From positions 1 through 12,691 of the forward strand of contig CAZOQV010000019.1 in assembly GCA_964582365.1 (NCBI GenBank): 12,691 nucleotides of DNA, read 5' to 3'. The position numbers and the translations under genes were made by a program. The stretch is from WARW01 sp964582365. GTDB lineage: Bacteria > Patescibacteriota > Microgenomatia > UBA12405. Below the pieces are notes generated by a model. That model searched no databases. It saw only the letters and a program-made list of their open reading frames with translations, and was not told the origin of the DNA. Of the stretch, positions 1 to 6,322 are shown in pieces. Numbering within the stretch: position 1 is the first letter of the stretch; each line of letters starts with the position of its first letter.

Positions 1-61
1 CACGCTTTTTGAGGGCACAAGATTTTAAGTCTTGCGTGTATACCAGTTTCACCACTGCGGC
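1..61 (-). tRNA. tRNA-Leu(UAA), 3' part cut by window start
   Basis: Read on the minus strand the gene begins GCCGCAGTGGTGAAACTGG, with the D-arm typical of leucine tRNAs. A five-pair anticodon stem (CAAGA/TCTTG) encloses the loop CTTAAAA, giving anticodon UAA. The sequence then enters a long class II variable arm and runs off the window, so the T arm and acceptor 3' strand are not visible. The first residues match the tRNA-Leu(UAG) at 6153-6234. It is divergent from tgt, with its own extended -10 box at 75-83. Confidence 0.93.
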
Positions 62-74
62 CTGAAGTGCCCTT

Positions 75-83
75 ATTATAACA
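75..83 (-). promoter_or_regulatory. Extended -10 promoter of tRNA-Leu(UAA)
   Basis: On the minus strand TGTTATAAT, a perfect -10 hexamer with the TGn extension. The tRNA 5' end is 14 nt beyond the box, so the primary transcript would have only a few extra 5' nucleotides. I see no convincing -35 box at 16-18 bp. It faces the near-identical box of tgt at 117-125. Confidence 0.7.
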
Positions 84-116
84 AGATATAAATAAATTTA
101 ATACTCAAAAATCGAA

Positions 117-125
117 TGTTATAAT
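117..125 (+). promoter_or_regulatory. Extended -10 promoter of tgt, predicting a leaderless mRNA
   Basis: TGTTATAAT ends 7 nt before the tgt ATG at 133. Transcription normally starts about 7 nt after the -10 box, so the first mRNA base should be at or next to the A of the start codon. There is no Shine-Dalgarno sequence, and no room for a preQ1 riboswitch. Confidence 0.7.
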
Positions 126-132
126 CTACCTT

Positions 133-1230
133 ATGCTATTTCAACCTACTTTTATTCCAGTCGGTACTCAAGCCACTGTCAAATCACTCACTCCTGAAGA
201 ATTAGAAGCTATTGGTGTCGAAATATTTTTTTGTAATACATACCATTTATATCTTCGCCCTGGCGATAAAGCCATTAAAAAATTTGGTGGTCTTCATAAA
301 TTTACCCGATGGAATGGTCAATTAATCACTGATTCTGGTGGTTTTCAAGTTTTTTCTCTCGGCAAAGATCACAATGGTGCTGGTTCTTTAATTAAAATTT
401 CCGAAGATGGCGTTGAATTTCGTTCTCATCTCGACGGTTCACTTCATTTTTTCACCCCCGAAAAGTCAATTCAAATTCAACATAATTTAGCTGCTGATAA
501 TATTATTGCTTTTGATGAATGTACACCTTATCCAGCCACCAAAGAATATGCCCAAAAAGCCCTTGATCGCACTCATCGTTGGGCGGTTAGATCTTTAATC
601 GAACATAAAAAATTAAACAAAAAATTAAATCAAGATTTAAAATTATATGGCGTGGTTCAAGGCAGTTATTATAAAGATTTACGCCAACAATCGGCAGAAT
701 TTATCTGTTCACAAAATTTTGATGGCATCGCCATTGGTGGAGTTTCTGTTGGTGAGCCTAAAGATAAAATGCACGACGCAGTTAATTGGGTTCTTCCTAT
801 TATTTTAAAAACTGGCAAACCAATTCATTTACTCGGCGTTGGCGAAGTTGACGATCTTTTTGATTTTTTTGGGCAGGGGATTACTTCAATGGACTGTACT
901 CTTCCAACCCGAATGGCTCGTGGCGGCCAATTTTTACATCGCACTGGCAATTCAAAAAATGACACTAAAAATAAGTTTAAAAGCCAAATAATGCAAGCCA
1001 AATACAAACTCGACCAAACTCAACTCGATCAAGATTGTCAATGTCCCACCTGTCAAAAATACGACAAAGCCTATATCCATCATCTTTTTAAAACTCAAGA
1101 ACTTCTCGGCTATCGATTAATGACTCTTCATAATATTTATTTCATGACTCATACCACTCAATTAATTCGTGATGCTCTAAAAAACGATACATTTGATAAA
1201 CTAAAGTATAACTGGCTCGGAAGAAAATAA
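133..1230 (+). CDS. tgt: Queuine/preQ1 tRNA-guanine transglycosylase
   Basis: Exchanges G34 in the wobble position of GUN-anticodon tRNAs (Asp, Asn, His, Tyr) for a 7-deazaguanine, the entry step of queuosine formation; cytosolic. The 365 residues cover a full bacterial TGT. Visible landmarks: TDSGGFQ with the general acid/base Asp67, FDEC (128-131), QGS (177-178 region), GGVSVGEP (202-209), and the nucleophile Asp254 in MDCTLPTR. The zinc site is complete: Cys302, Cys304, Cys307 and His333 (LHN). The Cys in FDEC and the Val in GVSVGE fit bacterial preQ1-type rather than eukaryotic queuine-type enzymes, as I recall the family. First gene of a probable operon with the epimerase (40 nt gap) and the methylthiotransferase. 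No queuosine synthesis gene is in the window, so the base could be salvaged. ATG at 133 gives the usual N-terminus. Confidence 0.97.
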   Translation: MLFQPTFIPVGTQATVKSLTPEELEAIGVEIFFCNTYHLYLRPGDKAIKKFGGLHKFTRWNGQLITDSGGFQVFSLGKDHNGAGSLIKISEDGVEFRSHLDGSLHFFTPEKSIQIQHNLAADNIIAFDECTPYPATKEYAQKALDRTHRWAVRSLIEHKKLNKKLNQDLKLYGVVQGSYYKDLRQQSAEFICSQNFDGIAIGGVSVGEPKDKMHDAVNWVLPIILKTGKPIHLLGVGEVDDLFDFFGQGITSMDCTLPTRMARGGQFLHRTGNSKNDTKNKFKSQIMQAKYKLDQTQLDQDCQCPTCQKYDKAYIHHLFKTQELLGYRLMTLHNIYFMTHTTQLIRDALKNDTFDKLKYNWLGRK

Positions 1231-1238
1231 TTCCGGCA

Positions 1239-1268
1239 TTAGAAATTAGAAATTTAGATTTAGAAATT
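1239..1268. repeat. Heptad-type AT repeat, TAGAAAT units, intergenic
   Basis: TAGA words begin at 1240, 1247, 1255 and 1261 (steps 7, 8, 6, together 21 nt). The 30-nt stretch matches 2802-2831, inside the methylthiotransferase gene, at 28 of 30 positions. It fills most of the tgt-epimerase gap and ends just before the ATG at 1271. Confidence 0.75.
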
Positions 1269-1270
1269 AT

Positions 1271-2140
1271 ATGAAAATAATCTTAGTTACCGGTGGCGCT
1301 GGACATGTCGGTTCACACATTATTGAACAATTAGTTAAAGATTCTAACAATAAAATAATTTCTCTCGATAATTATTTTAACGGCAGTAAAGAAAATCATA
1401 TTATTGGAGCTGAATATCGTCAAGGTCACACTAAGGATATTGATAAATTAATACCAGAAACTCCAGATGTGGTGTTTCATCTCGGTGAATACGCCAGAGT
1501 TACCCCATCTTTTGATGAACCAGAAAAAGTTTATGATATGAACATTGTTGGTACTTTTGCCGTGGTCGAATTTTGTCGTCAACGCCAAGTTGGTAAATTA
1601 GTTTATGCCGCATCTTCAACTAAATTTGCAAACAATGGCGAAGAACGTCATGCTAATCCATATTCTTTTACTAAAGCCACTAATGTTGACTTAATTAATG
1701 ATTATGGCCGTTGGTACAACTTACCCTACGCTATCTGTTATTTTTACAATGCTTTTGGTCCTCGTGAAAAAAATGAAGGCAAATATGCCACTCTAATTGC
1801 TAAATTTGAACAACAATATCTAAACAATCAACCATTAACTGTAGTTAACCCTGGTACTCAAAAACGTAATTTTACTTATGTTGGCGATTTGGCTCGTGGT
1901 ATGATTTTAACCGCCGAAAAAGGTCATGGCGATGGTTATACTTTAAAAAATAATCAAGAATATTCCGTTGCCGAAATTTCTCAAGCTTTTGGTGGACCAG
2001 TCGAATATATTGATGGTTATTCTGGTCGAATAGAATCTGGCGAAGCTCCAGATAAAGCTCGCCAAGAACTTGGATGGAATACCACTATTGATATTCTTGA
2101 TTACATCAAAAATTTTGTGGCTAAACATCCACGAAAATAA
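1271..2140 (+). CDS. NAD-dependent epimerase/dehydratase (extended SDR family, UDP-sugar epimerase-like)
   Basis: A 289-residue extended short-chain dehydrogenase/reductase, probably acting on a nucleotide sugar in the cytosol. The N-terminal Rossmann fold carries the NAD motif TGGAGHVG (7-14) with an acidic Asp33 in SLDN at the end of strand 2, favouring NAD over NADP. The catalytic set is Ser115/Ser116 in AASS and Tyr131-x3-Lys135. NAFGPRE (160-166) and RNFTYVGDLARG (199-210) match the substrate domain of GalE-like epimerases. It is shorter than GalE (about 340), and the C-terminal substrate lid is reduced, so the exact sugar cannot be told. It sits between two tRNA modification genes, 40 nt after tgt and 6 nt before the next start, so it is probably co-transcribed, although no functional link is obvious. 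No Shine-Dalgarno; the ATG at 1271 directly precedes the Rossmann strand. Confidence 0.9.
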   Translation: MKIILVTGGAGHVGSHIIEQLVKDSNNKIISLDNYFNGSKENHIIGAEYRQGHTKDIDKLIPETPDVVFHLGEYARVTPSFDEPEKVYDMNIVGTFAVVEFCRQRQVGKLVYAASSTKFANNGEERHANPYSFTKATNVDLINDYGRWYNLPYAICYFYNAFGPREKNEGKYATLIAKFEQQYLNNQPLTVVNPGTQKRNFTYVGDLARGMILTAEKGHGDGYTLKNNQEYSVAEISQAFGGPVEYIDGYSGRIESGEAPDKARQELGWNTTIDILDYIKNFVAKHPRK

Positions 2141-2146
2141 ATTTCT

Positions 2147-3169
2147 ATGTCTAAAACTTTTCTGGCTGTTAATTTTGGCTGTCGTGTCAATTCTGCCGAA
2201 ACCAACCAATGGTCTCAAACATTAATCGATCAAAATTACGTCCCATCTACGATCTACGATCTACCCTCTATAATCTTGGTTAATACTTGTTCCATCACCA
2301 AAAAAGGCGAAAAAGAATCTTTAAATAAAGTCAAAAGTCTTCACCAAAAATATCCTAATGCTAAAATTTATGCCACTGGTTGCGCCAATTTTGAAAAAAT
2401 AAAAAATATTCCCAATGTTTTTATTTATCAAAATAATCAAAAAGAAGATTTATTAAAAGATTTAAAATGTTCATATTCTCCCAATATTAAGGATAAATTT
2501 AGTCACACCCATCGCTTTTTATTAAAAATTCAATCCGGTTGTACTCAATTTTGTTCATATTGTATCGTTCCTTTTAAACGACCAAAACTTTGGTCTCTAA
2601 AAATAGACGATGCTGTTGAAACTGTCCAAAAAGCAGTTAAAGACGGTTACCAAGAAATTATCATCACCGGAGTTAATATTGACCAATATCAATATGACTT
2701 TTCTGAGCTAATTAAAAGTTTGCTAGAGCAAACTGATATAAAATTAATTAGTTTTGGTTCTATCCCTTTAAATTGTATCGATGATAAATTTATCAATTTA
2801 ATTAGAAATTGGAAATTTAGATTTGGAAATTTTCTTCACATTCCCATTCAGTCTGGTTCTGACAAAATTCTCAAACTCATGAACCGCCCTTACACAAAAA
2901 AAGATATTATAGAAAAATTTAGAAATTTGACATTAGAAATTGGAAATTTAAAATTCGGAACAGATATCATTGTCGGTTTTCCTACTGAAACAAAAGAAGA
3001 CTTTCAAGAAACCTTAGATTTATGTCAAAAAATCGGCTTTTCTAAAATTCATACTTTTAAATATTCATCTCGTCCAAATACCAAAGCTAAAATTATTCAC
3101 GATACAAATCCAAAAATTTCTAAAGAAACCCTTAAATTTCGCTCTCAACAAATCAGAAATTTGGTCTAA
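2147..3169 (+). CDS. MiaB/MtaB-like radical SAM tRNA methylthiotransferase, lacking TRAM domain
   Basis: Predicted to add a methylthio group at position 37 of tRNA (ms2t6A if MtaB-like, ms2i6A if MiaB-like), using two 4Fe-4S clusters. The N-terminal domain has its three cysteines: Cys12 (FGCRVN), Cys48 (NTCSIT) and Cys79 (TGC). The radical SAM cluster is Cys132-x3-Cys136-x2-Cys139. Downstream come HIPIQSGSDKIL (231-242), TDIIVGFPTET (272-282) and HTFKYSSRPNTKA (302-314). FGCRVN and NTCSIT point to the MtaB branch. Odd points: the protein stops at 340, where relatives of about 430-450 residues continue into a TRAM RNA-binding domain; the basic stretch after CSYC reads PFKRPKLWSL instead of the usual RGRxRSR-like motif; and three segments (residues 33-43, 217-229, 256-269) are encoded by heptad-type DNA repeats. 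No frame in the next 117 nt restores a TRAM domain. It starts 6 nt after the epimerase stop, as the last gene of the operon. A degenerating or specialised enzyme is possible. Confidence 0.87.
   Translation: MSKTFLAVNFGCRVNSAETNQWSQTLIDQNYVPSTIYDLPSIILVNTCSITKKGEKESLNKVKSLHQKYPNAKIYATGCANFEKIKNIPNVFIYQNNQKEDLLKDLKCSYSPNIKDKFSHTHRFLLKIQSGCTQFCSYCIVPFKRPKLWSLKIDDAVETVQKAVKDGYQEIIITGVNIDQYQYDFSELIKSLLEQTDIKLISFGSIPLNCIDDKFINLIRNWKFRFGNFLHIPIQSGSDKILKLMNRPYTKKDIIEKFRNLTLEIGNLKFGTDIIVGFPTETKEDFQETLDLCQKIGFSKIHTFKYSSRPNTKAKIIHDTNPKISKETLKFRSQQIRNLV
2246..2273. repeat. TCTANNN heptad array inside the methylthiotransferase gene
   Basis: Four consecutive 7-nt units beginning TCTA, at 2246, 2253, 2260 and 2267; the first two are both TCTACGA. 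The array is coding here (residues 34-42 of the methylthiotransferase), yet the same TCTANNN pattern is intergenic at 6114-6148. Confidence 0.7.
2802..2831. repeat. Heptad-type repeat copy inside the methylthiotransferase gene
   Basis: Units TAGAAAT, TGGAAATT, TAGATT and TGGAAATT in steps 7, 8, 6. It matches intergenic 1239-1268 at 28 of 30 positions (A to G changes at 2811 and 2825), and its first 18 nt are identical to 2933-2950. Confidence 0.75.
2920..2955. repeat. Second heptad-type repeat copy inside the methylthiotransferase gene
   Basis: TAGA/TGGA-like words begin at 2920, 2928, 2934, 2941 and 2949. Positions 2933-2950 are an exact 18-nt copy of 2802-2819, but in another reading frame relative to the gene (offset 131 nt, not a multiple of 3). 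Confidence 0.7.
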
Positions 3170-3221
3170 GTATCCTGGTTTACAAATTAGAAACTAAAAG
3201 TTATCATTGGGCTAACTATTT

Positions 3222-3256
3222 CCATGTTTATAGCCAATAGTTACAAACATGGTTTT
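3222..3256 (+). terminator. Probable intrinsic terminator of the tgt operon
   Basis: An eight-pair stem CCATGTTT (3222-3229) with AAACATGG (3245-3252) is followed directly by TTTT and an AT-rich tract, 52 nt after the methylthiotransferase stop. The 15-nt loop is long and the T run short, so efficiency is uncertain. The loop contains AATAGTT, which can instead pair with AACTATT at 3214-3220. Confidence 0.5.
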
Positions 3257-3286
3257 AATTATTATTTGTTTAAAAATAATTAAAAT

Positions 3287-3553
3287 ATGGCTCCAGTAGA
3301 ATTTTACTTCACTAAAGAAAATCATCTTAAAGTGGGGACTGACCAATCAGCCAAAATTTCTTTTTTAGATGAACATGAAAATGAAAAATGTTTAGTTTGT
3401 ATTCAAGGTACAAAAAATGGAGGGGAAGTCACTGTCAGAGAAAAAAAAGATGGTCAAACAAAAGAAGATCATTTTATAGTAGAATCTGGACAAATGAATA
3501 AAGAACATTCATGCAATGAAACACCTATTGTCATAATTGGTACATCAAATTAA
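3287..3553 (+). CDS. Small protein of unknown function (88 aa)
   Basis: I do not recognise this protein. It is soluble in appearance: charged, with alternating hydrophobic residues suggesting beta strands (HLKVGTDQSAKISFL at 13-27, KCLVCIQG 34-41, GEVTVREK 46-53, HFIVESG 62-68, PIVIIGTS 80-87), compatible with a small beta-sandwich or barrel. A Cys35-x2-Cys38 pair plus Cys76 could bind metal, but no fourth ligand is evident. There is no signal peptide or membrane segment. The ATG at 3287 is the only good start; the sequence just upstream is almost pure A/T with TAAAAT abutting the start, and no Shine-Dalgarno. It ends 1 nt before the convergent GTPase gene. Its codon choice resembles the neighbours, which supports a real gene. 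Confidence 0.65.
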   Translation: MAPVEFYFTKENHLKVGTDQSAKISFLDEHENEKCLVCIQGTKNGGEVTVREKKDGQTKEDHFIVESGQMNKEHSCNETPIVIIGTSN

Positions 3554-3554
3554 T

Positions 3555-4649
3555 TTATCTTCCAAAATATACTTCCATTTCATCAAAAACCTGAAAAGAA
3601 AAAGACACTTCTTGCCCTGGAAATCTTGCCCCTTTACCCCAAATATAGGCTTTATTAACATCATCTCTCATTTGGTTAGAAATTCTTTTTAAAACATCAT
3701 CTAAAGTACAACTATTTTTAAGAATCAAAGGTTTAATATAATCAGCTTCCATGTTTCTTTCTTCTTTTAAATAAACTCTAACCAATCCCAATCCTTCCCA
3801 AACTCTTTCTTTAAATTCTTCTATTCCTAAATTTTTCTCCACACACATTTTTAAAACTTTTTCTGGAATTTTTTTAATTTGTTCAGGTTTTGCCAAATCC
3901 ATTTTTGTAATTATTTCTACTGCCGGCATGTATTTTCTTGTTTTTACTAAACCATCAATCAATCGATCCACTGTTTCAATCTTTTCATTCAATTGAACAA
4001 TCGCGTTATCTAATCCCATTTCTTTAGCAATATCCACCACTTCTTCTTTTTCAAAAGAATTATACGGATCAATTACTTGTAAAGATCCTTTGTGGGTTCG
4101 ATGAACTGAAATCTTTGGCGGTTTTACATTTAATCTAATTCCTGCATTATAAAGTTCTTGACTCACTACATTTAACCACTCAATTCTTTGAATATCAGTC
4201 ATTAACACCACTAAATCACTCGCTCTAATTACTGAAATCACTTTTCGACCAAAACCTTTATTTCCTGCTGCTCCCTCAATTATTCCCGGTAAATCCAAGA
4301 TTTGTATTTTTACTCCCTTATATTCCATCATTCCTGGAACTACTCCTAAAGTAGTAAAATCATAATTTCCCACTTTTGATTCAGCATTAGTTATTTTATT
4401 TAACAAAGTTGATTTACCTACACTTGGCAAGCCCACTAAAACCACCGATGCATTTCCTGAGTGTTTAATTGCATATCCTACACCGCCACCACCGCCTTTA
4501 TTCATCGGACCCTCTAATTCATCCTTAAGTTTGGCTAATTTCGCCTTCAAGACCCCATGATGATGTTCGCTCGATTTATCATAAGGAGTATCTCGAATTT
4601 CTTTCTCCACTCGAGATATTTTTATTTTTATAATTTCTTCTTTATTCAT
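3555..4649 (-). CDS. DRG-type GTPase (Obg/DRG superfamily) with C-terminal TGS domain
   Basis: A P-loop GTPase of the DRG family, which in archaea and eukaryotes (DRG1/2, Rbg1/2) binds translating ribosomes. Order of parts: N-terminal helical segment (about 1-47) with the family signature HHHGVLKAKLAKLKDELE; G1 GLPSVGKST (73-81); G2 around Thr99/Thr100; G3 DLPG (119-122) in LDLPGIIEGAAGNKGFGR; an S5D2-like insertion (about 175-240); G4 TKMD (248-251, usually NKxD); then GLGLVRVYLK (286-295) opening a TGS domain that ends in the AYIWGKGARFPGQEV region. Full length for DRG (about 365). The bacterial relatives Obg and YchF have a different layout: Obg has an N-terminal glycine-rich fold and YchF an NxxE G4. 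It is divergent from the glycoside hydrolase and convergent with the 88-residue gene. A DRG in a bacterial context suggests transfer from archaea or a CPR-specific retention. Confidence 0.92.
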   Translation of the reverse strand: MNKEEIIKIKISRVEKEIRDTPYDKSSEHHHGVLKAKLAKLKDELEGPMNKGGGGGVGYAIKHSGNASVVLVGLPSVGKSTLLNKITNAESKVGNYDFTTLGVVPGMMEYKGVKIQILDLPGIIEGAAGNKGFGRKVISVIRASDLVVLMTDIQRIEWLNVVSQELYNAGIRLNVKPPKISVHRTHKGSLQVIDPYNSFEKEEVVDIAKEMGLDNAIVQLNEKIETVDRLIDGLVKTRKYMPAVEIITKMDLAKPEQIKKIPEKVLKMCVEKNLGIEEFKERVWEGLGLVRVYLKEERNMEADYIKPLILKNSCTLDDVLKRISNQMRDDVNKAYIWGKGARFPGQEVSFSFQVFDEMEVYFGR

Positions 4650-4650
4650 T

Positions 4651-4659
4651 TGTTAAAAT
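4651..4659 (+). promoter_or_regulatory. Candidate extended -10 promoter of the glycoside hydrolase
   Basis: TGTTAAAAT is the same extended box used by thrS and efp, placed 30 nt before the proposed TTG start. It lies 2 nt outside the DRG start codon on the other strand. A second possible -10 is TATTAT at 4670-4675. Confidence 0.45.
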
Positions 4660-4665
4660 TGACTT

Positions 4666-4671
4666 ACTATA
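4666..4671 (-). promoter_or_regulatory. Candidate -10 box of the DRG GTPase gene
   Basis: TATAGT on the minus strand, 16 nt before the ATG, leaving a leader of roughly nine bases without a Shine-Dalgarno sequence. It overlaps plus-strand TATATT/TATTAT, so the divergent genes may share this 40-bp gap. Confidence 0.4.
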
Positions 4672-4675
4672 TTAT

Positions 4676-4703
4676 TTGAAAATTAAAAATTGAAAATTAA
4701 AAA
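4676..4703. repeat. TTRAAAA heptad array spanning the glycoside hydrolase start
   Basis: Four consecutive 7-nt units alternate TTGAAAA and TTAAAAA (starts 4676, 4683, 4690, 4697), a perfect 14-nt tandem duplication. The third unit supplies the proposed TTG start codon and the first lysine of the hydrolase. Confidence 0.7.
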
Positions 4704-6108
4704 TTTTAAAAAAAATAAATTTGTAACGATTTTTCTATGTCTTTACGCTTTATTTATTTTTTTTACTAGCTCTATTTTAGCATCTGACAACATCTTTGGC
4801 ATTCATCTCACTCAAACAGAAGATATCCATTCTACTGTTAAAATAATTAATTCTCAAAATGGCGACTGGGGTTGGGTTACTATTGTTATTCGAACCAATA
4901 ATTTAGACAAAAATATTTGGCAAGAATTTTTTGATAATTGCCGTAAATACCATATAATTCCTATTGTTAGAATTGCCACTTTTGGTGAAGGTAGTAACTG
5001 GAAAGTTCCTGAATATTCCGATATTGATGGAATTGTATCTTTTTTAAACTCTTTAAATTGGCCAACCAAACAACAACATATCATTTTATTTAACGAAATA
5101 AACCATGGATCCGAATGGGGAGGGGAAGTTAATGTCAAAGATTTTACTGATAAAAGTTTTTATGCTGCCAAAAAATTTAAAGAATCTAACTCTAATTTTT
5201 TTATTCTTTCTTGCGGATTAGATCTAGCTGCCCCTAGTAAATTACCTAAATATGAATCCGCCAAAAATGTTTATAAAGAAATTATTTCTATTAACCCTAA
5301 TTATTTTGAAAATATTGACGGTCTTTCTTCTCACTCTTATCCCAACAATGGTTTTATTGGCACCCCTAACGACACAGGACAACATAGTATTCGTGGTTAT
5401 CAATGGGAGTTAGATTTTTTAAAAAAACTTGGAGTCAATAAAGAATTACCCGTATTTATCACTGAAACAGGTTGGCCACACCGAGAAGGCATCAATAAAA
5501 AAAATAATTTTTATACTTCCAAAATAACCTCTGCCTTCTTAATCAAAGCCTTAGAAATTTGGTCTCAAGATCCTCGAATAAAAGCTGTTACTCCTTTTAT
5601 TTACAATTATCCACAAGAGCCTTTTGATCATTTTTCTTGGATTGACAGTAAAGGTAATCTTTATCCTGAATATCAAAAAATAATTGATCTGCCAAAAAAA
5701 CAAAATGAACCAGAACAAATTACCAGTTATGAACTTGAAAGGATAACCTTACCTTTTTTAATTTTTGAAAACAGTGAATATAACGGCGAAATTATTTTAA
5801 AAAATACCGGTCAATCAATTTGGGGTGAAAAAAAATTCTGCCTGGCTTCCAAAACTAGTCCTAATGTAACCACCTCTGAAATTTGTAGCGATAATCATTT
5901 TACTCATCCAGGTCAATATAAAATTTTTAAGTTTAAATTTACCGTCAATGCTCTCAAAAATTACACCGACAAAACTTACCTTTCTTGGGGTGATTTGGAT
6001 AATTTTGAAATTCAAAAATTTACCTCCACTTCCAACCTTTACCATCCAAAAGAAAATCTATTTCAAAGAATAATCAATTCCTTCAAATCATTTTTATTTA
6101 AAAAGTAA
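4690..6108 (+). CDS. Secreted glycoside hydrolase, clan GH-A-like TIM barrel with C-terminal beta domain
   Basis: Probably an exported retaining glycosidase. The N-terminus has a Lys-rich region, a hydrophobic core (about 11-30) and a plausible signal peptidase site after SILA, so the enzyme is exported or membrane-tethered. The barrel (about 34-335) has the clan GH-A pair: acid/base Glu136 in FNEINH (134-139) and nucleophile Glu259 in FITETGW (256-262), with a conserved-looking His215 in SSHSYP between them. Residues about 345-450 form an all-beta module; ILKNTGQSIWGEKKF (369-383) recalls Ig-like domains with an NTG..W motif. I cannot name the family or the polysaccharide. The start is the weak point: no in-frame ATG precedes the signal peptide, so I chose TTG at 4690, inside a heptad repeat. 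Possible roles are polysaccharide scavenging or remodelling of host or own surface glycans. Confidence 0.8.
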   Translation: MKIKNFKKNKFVTIFLCLYALFIFFTSSILASDNIFGIHLTQTEDIHSTVKIINSQNGDWGWVTIVIRTNNLDKNIWQEFFDNCRKYHIIPIVRIATFGEGSNWKVPEYSDIDGIVSFLNSLNWPTKQQHIILFNEINHGSEWGGEVNVKDFTDKSFYAAKKFKESNSNFFILSCGLDLAAPSKLPKYESAKNVYKEIISINPNYFENIDGLSSHSYPNNGFIGTPNDTGQHSIRGYQWELDFLKKLGVNKELPVFITETGWPHREGINKKNNFYTSKITSAFLIKALEIWSQDPRIKAVTPFIYNYPQEPFDHFSWIDSKGNLYPEYQKIIDLPKKQNEPEQITSYELERITLPFLIFENSEYNGEIILKNTGQSIWGEKKFCLASKTSPNVTTSEICSDNHFTHPGQYKIFKFKFTVNALKNYTDKTYLSWGDLDNFEIQKFTSTSNLYHPKENLFQRIINSFKSFLFKK

Positions 6109-6113
6109 TCCGT

Positions 6114-6148
6114 TCTACGATCTAATATCTATCATCTAAAATCTAATT
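6114..6148. repeat. TCTANNN heptad array, intergenic
   Basis: Five consecutive 7-nt units beginning TCTA at 6114, 6121, 6128, 6135 and 6142; the first is TCTACGA, as in the array at 2246-2273. It occupies nearly the whole gap between the hydrolase stop and the tRNA-Leu(UAG) 3' end. An AT-only hairpin, CTAAAAT-CTA-ATTTTAG at 6136-6152, overlaps its end and could act weakly as a transcript end for the tRNA array. Confidence 0.75.
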
Positions 6149-6152
6149 TTAG

Positions 6153-6234
6153 TGCCGCAGAGAGGACTTGAACCTCCATGGATTTCTCCACACGGTCCTA
6201 AGCCGTGCTTGTATACCAATTTCAACACTGCGGC
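6153..6234 (-). tRNA. tRNA-Leu(UAG)
   Basis: A class II tRNA of 82 nt with acceptor GCCGCAG/CTGCGGC fully paired and discriminator A73. The anticodon stem CACGG/CCGTG encloses loop CTTAGGA, anticodon UAG. It has a long variable arm and T arm with loop TTCAAGT. No CCA is encoded. Last of four tRNAs in the minus-strand cluster. Confidence 0.96.
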
Positions 6235-6245
6235 AAAATTTAGTG

Positions 6246-6317
6246 TGGGTTTGGCGGGATTCGAACCCGCGACCAATCGCTTAAGAGGCGACCGCTCTAC
6301 CACTGAGCTACAAACCC
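6246..6317 (-). tRNA. tRNA-Lys(CUU)
   Basis: 72 nt; acceptor GGGTTTG/CAAACCC, D-stem GCTC/GAGC, anticodon stem GTCGC/GCGAT with loop CTCTTAA (anticodon CUU), T arm GCGGG-TTCGAAT-CCCGC, discriminator A73. No encoded CCA. It lies 11 nt from tRNA-Leu and 5 nt from tRNA-Arg(UCG), consistent with one precursor. Confidence 0.95.
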
Positions 6318-6322
6318 TCTCG

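Noticed and set aside
62..132. A preQ1 riboswitch upstream of tgt
   Set aside because: The promoter box ends 7 nt before the start codon, so there is no 5' leader to hold an aptamer.
1943..2218. Open frame of 91 codons on the minus strand across the epimerase-methylthiotransferase junction
   Set aside because: It lies opposite two well-supported genes and has no family signature; it is a shadow of AT-rich coding sequence.
3555..4649. Calling the GTPase Obg or YchF
   Set aside because: It lacks the N-terminal glycine-rich Obg fold and the NxxE G4 of YchF; its N-terminal and TGS motifs are of DRG type.
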